Part shown: positions 55,496 to 64,000 of the stretch, piece by piece
How the letters are laid out: the number at the start of each line of letters is the position of its first letter
How positions within the stretch are numbered: the stretch's first letter is position 1
Assembly (NCBI GenBank): GCA_963854835.1
Contig: OY978525.1
Span: forward strand, 92,842,136-92,906,135
Reading direction: 5' to 3'
Source of the DNA: Megamerina dolium
Lineage: Eukaryota > Arthropoda > Insecta > Diptera > Megamerinidae
DNA: 64,000 nt
Notes under the pieces: generated by a model
What the model was told of the DNA's origin: nothing
Databases searched by the model: none
The model's input: only the letters and a program-made list of their open reading frames with translations
Translations under genes and position numbers: made by a program

Positions 55496-58400
55496 TTTAG
55501 TATTTTCTTAAAAAAGAACTAATCTCCATAAAAAGGGAATATGATGGACTTGTAGATTAAAACGTACACAAGATGTACGTATAACTCATGGAGTTGGCAC
55601 TATTGATCTTTGGTAACTCTTTAATGTCAGTTTTCTTTTTGCCCTACACATTCACCCTATTTGATGAGTAGTCCGATTTTCTATTGTGTGGTTCCTTGTA
55701 AAAAAGGATAAATCTAGCATAAATGAAGACACAAAGAAGACACTTGTAATTTAATCTTAATATTATATTTATTGACCTGAAATTGCATTGATATTGTGCT
55801 AATTTGAGTGAGACTATATCCAATTGAATTACTTCCTCGCAGATTAAATAAAATTTTATTAAAGGGCTATCCCTTTATATATATGTAGCTAAACGTAAGG
55901 AAGCATTATTTTGACTTACATTTAAGAATAACTTTATCGGTAAGTACTCCAATGGAAAATTATAAAATGTAGTGTGAAGAGGTATTGGTAATTTTTGTTG
56001 CTGTTGTGATTTTGCCTTGGTTTGACCTTTTTTTTCTTATATAGTTGGCGTTGTTGTTGTGTTGTTTTTTTAAGTACTCACTGAAGATAACACTTTAAGT
56101 ACTTGTAGGAATATTTAGCTGCCCAGAGAATTGTTGTCGTTGTTGTAAGTATGTGATATTAATATTTTTATATGCACACTTTTCTATAGAGACAATTTTT
56201 TTGTAGTAGTTCTTTTTCAATATCTTTTATGCTTTAAGTAACAATTGCCACATATCCATACAAATATGATGAGATATTTTTTCTTTTTTACAATTTTTTA
56301 ATCCTTTTTTTTATAAAGAATTCTTATAAAACACTTGTATTGATAATTATTTTGTTTGAATTACAAGCACTTTTTATGTTTGCTTTGTTTTGGCAATAAA
56401 ATCTAGAAAATTTTAATGAAATGAAAACAAAAAAATTATAAATAAAAAGTAATTTTTATATCAAAAGTTTCTCAAAAATATTTGCAATATAAACAATAAC
56501 AATAACAACAATTAGAAGAACACAAGAATTGATTAAAATTTGCAAAATGAAATTTATGTTTGCAAATAATTATATTTAGGTGATATACAAAGTATTTTCG
56601 AGTGCATTTCAATACAAGGCAAATATCATGCAGGGTTGCATTATGTTAATCCGCTTTATTCTTTGCATTCTGACATTTGCATGTCAGTACACCTTGTGAA
56701 ACCCATAATTATTAGTATTGAAAACGTTTTGTTATTACATTGCGAACAATGTTTGTATGTACGAGTGTACGAATGTTGTATTTTTGTATAAGTAAACACT
56801 TAAGTACGATACTACACCAAACGCCACTCTCTTCTATACGTGTAAGTATGTAGGATGCATACATTCATCGGCTCATTGCCTCGCTGTCGGACTGTATGTC
56901 TGGCGTGTACACATATTGTATATATAATATATTTATATGTATATCTGTTAATTAGTATATCTTTTTATGTTTACATCGGAACCAAAGTTGCCGCCATAAA
57001 TTCATACGTTTGCTGCTGTTTCCCTACACTCATTCGTACGAATGAATGCATGTAAATCTGTACGTACATATGTGCATTTAATATAGAGGGGGATCTCTTT
57101 ATCGCGCTCCAATCACCACAATCTAACTAAATGACTGACGGACTGACTGACTGACAAGCGATGATTATCTGCCTGTTTGTACTTACATACATCTGTTACC
57201 ATAAGCGTATTTCGATATGTCTGACAGTCTGTCTTTGAAAGAATCGCGCAAATTGTACATTAATGCGTTGCGGATAAATTTGTATTGAAATGTATTTTGC
57301 TGTTGCCATTTTTTTATTTAACACTTTGTTTTCGCCGTATCGCCGCTAACGCTAATGCCGCTGTTATGGCATTTAGTTAGCCAGCCAGTATCAATATGGT
57401 TTGAACGTTTATATTGTCGGAAGTGTTTGCGTGCAAAATAATATTTCCTGTTGGATATCCATAAGATGTATGAGTTTATATGCAATGTGAGAGCGGCATT
57501 TACAAAATATAATATCATGTATATTCGTATTTGTAAGAAAAAAAAATATATGCACGTCGTTGCATATAGAATGCTGAATATCAAGAAGAAGAAGAAGAGG
57601 AACATATGAAAAAGAAAAATTATACGAGTATATTTCTAAATACATTAAGGCGTCTTATGCACTAAAATTTCTGTTAAATATTTAGCAGGAATTGCTCTAT
57701 AAATTTCTCAAAGTAAAAAAAAATACAAATATTAAGCAAATTGAGCATTTATTTTGTCTGAATAGTCGAAAATCCCCTTAATTTGGAGGCCAAACTTTGC
57801 CGGAGATATTTTTTTTTTATATTGTAGTCAGCCTCACATTATTAAAATCATGGATGTGTTTAAACTGCATTTTCTTATTTAATTATATTGCTTAATTTGT
57901 CTAATTTTCAGTGTTTTCATTAAGGATTACAATTTTTCAAATAAAATATATGCCAAATCCAGTGGGGTGGTGACGTCATGCAAGATCAACGTACAAAAAT
58001 GTTTGTATATTTTTGAATCGGTAGTCTTTAAGAAAGCGCTCTCAACGAAATATGTAATTATTAAAATTAAATTAATAATTATCTACATTGAAATTTGAGA
58101 AGCTTTGTAATTTAATTTAAAGAAAGCAAAAAAAAAAAAAAAAAATGTCATAATAAACAAAATTGAAATCACGAAAATTTTTCTTTGCTCTCAATAGTTG
58201 AACAAACATATTTTCAATGTGAATAGTTATAAGTAGAAAGAAGAAAAAGAAGCGGCAATAATTGGTAGCATGACAGCATACATTAACAATAAAGTTAACT
58301 GCATATATGTACAAAATAGTTGGCTATTTACATTTATAATTCGATTGGTTAGCAAACTGATGTTAATAATATTGTCGTTTTCGTTATGGTCGTCATAATA

Positions 58401-61400
58401 ATGTGAGATGCATTTCACAGTTGTTGATGCCACTGTCTCCACTTCAATTTACTCTGTCTCTGTTACCGTTTAGGTTGCGCCGTGTAAAAGCAAATTACAC
58501 AAGTATACAAACATACACCTCTCAATGGCAACGTGAGCTGGCAGAGCAATGAATAACAACAAACACAACAGAGGACACACTGGCGCAAAGACAGGTAGAT
58601 CGCTCAAGGCAAAACAAAAAAAGGAATAGTAGAGAAAAGAAAAACTACAAAAAACGGTCCTCCTGAGAAGCAAAATAAAAAACAATAATAATAATAAAGA
58701 GAAAGAAGGAGAAAAAATGCAGCAGCACTTTAAATAACCATGTTTATCCCAGAGATAAAGTGATAAAGATTTTGAGAAATGAAAAAGTCAAATCACAAAA
58801 AATTGAGCACTGCTTTGCGTTGCACTCGGAGTGCATATTGTTTGTATGGATTGTCATCGTTTGAGGTTTTGTTGTTGTTTTTGAGGTTGCCTTTCATTCA
58901 TGCATTCATTCATTATCTGCTGTGTATAAATAAATATGTACTTATATGTGTCTTGTGTGTGGCATATTATTCACCTCTCTCAATATTATTATACATTAAG
59001 GTGCCACATATCGAGTACATAATAAACAGTGGAAATTTTCATTATAAATATGTCGATTCTATTGATACTTTCCGAAAAATAAATTATAGTAATTTTTTGA
59101 ACAAGTTTCTTTCCATGGGATATATATAAATACTTTGGAAAGCCTGAATCATAAATAGAAAATCAATTTCTTGAATTCTAGCATAGGTGGCAGTGGTTTA
59201 TGTAATCCAGAATTATAGTTTAGTGCTTTACATGAAGGATATAAAAGTTAATTTTTACCAAAAAAAATAAAATAAGACGAGAAATGCATTTTTCATTTTT
59301 ATTTTTTTCTAAAATCTATGCTATGTGGTGCTAGAGCACAAATTTTGCATGTTTTGACATATTTTTCAGTACAAAATTACAATTTGGAAAATTTTTTTGT
59401 ACGATAAATTCATTAAAAAATTTTATTTGTCAAGTATTATAATAAAATACACATAAAAAGTTCAATTTCTCATATCAAAAGGCGTTACGATAGGAAATTT
59501 CCACTTGAAAATCTATTCAAATTAAACAGTTTGTATTACAACTACATCTACAGTCGGTTTTAGCCCAAAATAAACACCAAAAATGCATTCGTCATGTCAA
59601 AATATATATAAAATTTTTTTTTGGGGTCATTAACAAATTAAATTTAATATAAACTAACCAATTGTAATTCTAGTTACTCAAAAAACACAGAAATCGAATT
59701 TCTATTTAAGTAAAGTTTTTTAATAATGTTCGAATATGTCTAATAATATTATTTATGATATTTTTGTTTGCCAAGCGTAATGCAACGAAGGAGTTTTCTG
59801 GTTTTTTTTAAAAATTACTTCTTTAACGAATCGTTATCGTTGAAAAAAAAAAATATTATTTTTAAGAGGAAAGAGTAAGATTTTTTTTACTGAGGTATCT
59901 TAACAACCATTTGTACCACCAACGAATAAACTGACTTGCCAAATAGCAATGCAATTATTTAGTTAACTGATCGTTTGAATGGCTCATACATGCATATATT
60001 GCATATTTATTCTTCAACATTTGTATTAAATACCGCTAACCAACTAACACTATCATTGACAACAAACATTGCCCTCAACTGCAATCGTCCAAATCTGTAC
60101 AGCGTTTGTATTTGAAAGTTGTTGAAGTGATATATTTTTTTTCTTCATCTGTTGTAGTCTTATTATATTTTATATAAATACAATATATGTATGTAAGTAT
60201 GTGAGTGTTGTTTGTAACACATTCACTTTAATCGCAGCAACAGCGTCAACAATACGGAGCAGCCGTAGCGGCAGTGACTAAAGCGGCAAACGTGTGCAAT
60301 GGCGAGTTTTTCAAGAACATGTGTATTTCTTCACTAAATTATTATTATTGCTGTTGTTGTTATATACAATGTATTTTTCCATAATTAGATTTAAAATGTA
60401 TTTTGTGTATTAATTAATTTGAATTTTATTTATATTTTAATTGAATTTATACATATTTTATTTATTGAAGATTTTTTTTTGTATTATTTTTGCTGTAGTC
60501 TTTTAATACACTACTTACACTTTTTGCGCGTATTTTTGTTTTCGCTTTTTAGCTTATTTGTTTTTTTTTTTGGTGACTTAATTTTAATTTAAGTGATAAT
60601 TTCACTGGTAGATATGTAACAACAAATTGTTAAATCATTCCCAATACAAATGAATCCATTCGAATTTGATTGAAACCATTTAAAATCACGTTTTCTGCGT
60701 TTTCTTTTGTTAAAAAGCACTTTTATTTATACATATATTCGCTGTTGTGGTTCGTATTTATTTTCCAACAGAATTTATAAACCTATTAATTTATTAATTA
60801 TTCTTTGCTTATTTAATTTTATTTTTATTAAGATTTTATCTCTTTTAAATCGTTAGTTGATGTTCACTTGTTGCTTCTTGTTTAAGGACTAAACCAAAAT
60901 CGACATCGTCCAAACTATATGTATTAAGTGTGTTGCGACGACGACGACAACGACGGCAGCGAATAGCAGAGGCAGTAGCAGCAGCAACACCAGCACCAAC
61001 ATCAGCAACACAGGCACAATAGGAACACTATACACACTGTCTACAGATAGACATACCCAAGATACATCATCGTCATCGCCGTCATCGCCGTCATCATCAT
61101 CATCATCATTATTATCATTTTCATATTTGCACTCATATAGCGGCGTACTTAGCGTAACAACACATATGGCATATGTGGCCAGTATACATACATACATGTA
61201 TGTATAATATAGTACTCGTACAATATGTAAGTAAGTGGTGGTGCTCTTTTTCTTTCGCATTTAAAGCCATTCAGAAGTTTGTATATGCCAATAGATGTGT
61301 ACAATATTCACAACACGTTTAGATATGTACATTTCAATATATTCAAGTGTGAGTATGTGTTTAAATATGCTGCTGCTGCTGCTGCTGCTGCTGCTACTGC

Positions 61401-61911
61401 TGCCACCAATGCTGTTAATGTACATGTTGTAGCAACAAGTTGCTAAATATTAAAATGATCGTGCGATCACGGTCTTATCAACATGTTGCTGGGTTAAGCA
61501 TTTGACGACAAATCTGCAAAAAAAAATTGTTCTCATTCTCTCTCACACTCTCGCTCTCCTTTATGCTTGTGATCTGTTTGGAGGGAGATGGTTTTTCTTT
61601 TGCTTTTTGATTTTACTAAAAAGATCAATGTCTTATGATTGAAAAAAGGGTGTACTTGATATAATTACATAAAATAAATATTAATAATAAAATGGATTTA
61701 AATAGAAATATTTTCAGTAATGTATTTTCAGCTTTCAAAGGGTGTTTATGTGTAATTTAATTTGTAGAATTATAAAATTCTGCAGTCCAAGTGTCTGTTA
61801 TAATTACTTTCATTTCGAAAATATTGTAATTTATAATATCTTGGTTTAGATCCATTCAAAATCGAATTTGTGCAATAATTGTAGTCGTTTGCTAAATTTT
61901 TGAATTTGCAG
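55496..61911. other. noncoding, no gene recognised
   Basis: AT-rich DNA with islands of higher GC (57100-57400, 58430-58620, 60230-60310, 60900-61130). Simple repeats include (ATC)n near 61063-61111 and (TGC)n at 61369-61402. A minus-strand frame at 60889-61260 is Asp, Leu and Val repeats from these microsatellites. Confidence 0.35.
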
Positions 61912-62009
61912 TGCAGAAAATCCATATTAATGTTCCGTGGCGTGATACAAGCAATCCGCTGAGGGAAAGAACAAATTACTTCTCAAATTTTAACTGCAAC
62001 AAAGATTAT
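61912..62009 (+). CDS. candidate internal coding exon, unknown protein
   Basis: A good acceptor (TTTTTGAATTTGCAG) and donor (TAT|GTGAGT) enclose 98 bases, phase 2 in and phase 0 out. They are open in one frame: KIHINVPWRDTSNPLRERTN and YFSNFNCNKDY. Base composition is clearly less AT-rich than its flanks, and the residue mix (Trp, Pro, Arg, Cys) is protein-like. A second AG five bases later could be the true acceptor, giving 93 bases in phase 0. I do not recognise the protein and see no partner exon, so chance remains possible. Confidence 0.35.
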
Positions 62010-64000
62010 GTGAGTTTACGCCTCTAGATTTTAAGTGATATTAAATGCTTTATGCGCAGTGTTTTATGTGTTAAACTGGTTGCGTTTGAACATAAAATGT
62101 GTATTGAGTATACTCTTGTTGATTGTGAATACTTTCTATTTTGATTAAATTGTGTACAATCCACCATTTGCAAGACAATGTGTTTAATTTTAAAGATTTT
62201 AAAATTAATAAAATTATTTTGCCAGAACACTATTTGCAAGCTAAATTCATATTCAAATTAAATCATCAATTTAAATCATAGATACAAAACAACGATACGC
62301 TAAAAAGCACCTTCTACTATCGTACCTACATATGTATGAGTTTTTCATTCATAATTATAATTAATCTATTAAATCGATGACTCAGAATTACGAATGCAAC
62401 AAAATGCTCTCAATATTTGTTTGTTTGTTCTCTTTGATTAACTTTGTCGAGAGTATAATCATTATTTTCTATTACTGTCAACTTGTATGTAGAATTTTCG
62501 TCAGACACTTGTTGCTCTCAATCGTTTACATTTTTATTGGTTTTTGTTGGGACTCATTGTTATTTGGATTTTTAATTTACATGCACACATTTATATTCAA
62601 ATAAAAATATACGATATGTGTATGTGTGCCCGTATCTCATTGTTGTTTTTACCGGCTATACGATTTAGATGGCGTTGAATTGTCTGTTGTGTCAGTTGCA
62701 TTCAAATTCGAATCACATGTTGCCGTTGACTGAGAATGCATTTTAATGATGCGATGCAATGCAATGCATTAAACTCAGTGATGTGATGAGTAATATACAT
62801 ACATATGTATATATACATAATGTAATAGTCGATTATTCAATGCGCAAACGTGTGTATTAATATTTGTATGTTCACATGGATGTGGGTGTGTTTGCAAATT
62901 GGCATGTGCGTAAAAACGATTTTTATTTTAATGTAGATATTAAAAAAAAAAAAAAAATGAAAATGCAAATTCTCGTATTATTGTTAAATTCTAGACTCTA
63001 AAAAAAATATTTATACTTATTGCATTCCTATATAATTGTTGACAATAGTTTATTTATATGTATACGAGTATGTATTCTAAAATAATTGATTGTGACATTT
63101 CTGTGCTACTTATGTAGGTATATCCTGTACATTTTTATTATTATTTATATATTAATTAATTGTGTTGTTTATTTCTATTGACAACTGCAGTGAATACTAC
63201 ATTAAGCAAATTATGAAGTAGTTATGTACTAAGTAGAAAGGAGTATGCTGCTGTTATGATTTCGAAATTATGTCTCGAGTAAAGCTATATGAAGTTAAAT
63301 GTGGAGTAAGTGGGTATAGTAAATAAGAACGGCCTCAAAATTGGGAAAATATTCCATTATAAAATAACGATCATGATCAAAGCGATGAAAAAAAATTGTA
63401 TTTAAGTCATTTATACCGAGTTTGCCTTCGACAAGTGCTGTTACGGATCTCACTTTTAGATTTTGCAACCAAGCAGTGTGTCTTGCACGAACTTTATAGG
63501 TCATGATCAAGAAAGCTATATCCTGAATGCCATTTACTCTTGTTTTCAAGGAAAACTGCAAGTCATTATATGATTCCGACGAAATCAATGAAAATAAGCT
63601 GTAGATCTAACCAATTATTGCAAGTGCTTACTGTGGCTGCTATGAAAATAGAAATGATGGTATAATAAATAATTACATATTGTAACCAAAAGCAGTTTCC
63701 ATCAATTGGCACACAAACAAAAACCAGAATTCTAAGTAGTAACTTCTGAATGCAATTGGTAGGTGTTGGTACGTAATACATATAATATTCATTTTGATCC
63801 ATTTGATTTCATAGAAATGTTTTCGAATACAAATACGTACAATTCTACAATTTGCCTACTTATGGTTAAATCAAAAAAATCTCCAATGCGTCATCATAAT
63901 TCTCTATTAATTCTAGTATCTTTTTATGTAAACAATTTCATAAGAATGAATGCAACCAATCGATACATATGTAGGTATTGCGATTTTAATCATAAAGAGT
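62010..64000. other. noncoding or unassigned
   Basis: No recognised gene. The minus-strand frame 63295-63588 (97 codons) is in less AT-rich DNA, with YKVRARHTAWLQNLKVRSVT and LVEGKLGINDLNTI. It could be an old transposon piece or an exon, but no family is evident. Confidence 0.3.

Noticed and set aside
60240..60330. Exon reading QQRQQYGAAVAAVTKAANVC
   Set aside because: It derives from CAA/GCA-rich sequence, has a weak acceptor and no good donor; kept only as a GC-rich island.
60889..61260. 123-codon minus-strand frame
   Set aside because: It is made of Asp, Leu and Val runs from ATC, CAG and ACG repeats; no protein-like region remains without them.

Overview
The window is AT-rich animal DNA with spliced genes, long low-complexity introns, many TATG/CATA and trinucleotide runs, and several mariner, LTR and SINE copies. 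Gene content and repeat style point to a higher fly, most likely a tephritid fruit fly; that assignment is inference. Two genes are clear. (1) On the minus strand at 1916-4072 is a three-exon gene for a ZCCHC8-type protein (CCHC zinc knuckle plus PSP domain), the scaffold of the nuclear exosome targeting complex. (2) On the minus strand at 12494-21652 is the ion transport peptide gene (Itp, CHH/ITP neurohormone family). One shared exon carries the signal peptide, the dibasic site and the first four cysteines. Three alternative 3' exons follow: two ITP-like exons (17209-17350 and 16630-16774) and one exon ending in an amidation signal (12494-12602). All three join the shared exon in the same phase and supply cysteines five and six.

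Between the two genes (5.4-10.8 kb) is a transposon cluster. It holds a 5' LTR plus broken gag and pol of a Ty3/Gypsy element with a tRNA-Leu-type primer site, a 576-bp internally deleted mariner-like element, and a mariner with intact ends whose transposase has only three nonsense codons. Further mariner copies lie at 34.4-35.3, 46.8-47.2 and 51.3-52.2 kb.

A tRNA-derived SINE family is scattered through the window, with two unrelated 3' tails. At 25.5-26.1 kb two copies in opposite orientation each have clean target-site duplications. At 47.2-48.8 kb a SINE inserted into another SINE is followed by a fold-back inverted duplication of about 400 bp per arm.

The remaining sequence (about 21.7-64 kb) is mostly noncoding. 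It may be 5' intron of Itp or intron of an unseen gene. Two weak candidate coding exons on the plus strand (38340-38415 and 61912-62009) are the only hints of another gene. No CRISPR array, rRNA gene, functional tRNA gene or bacterial-type system is present.
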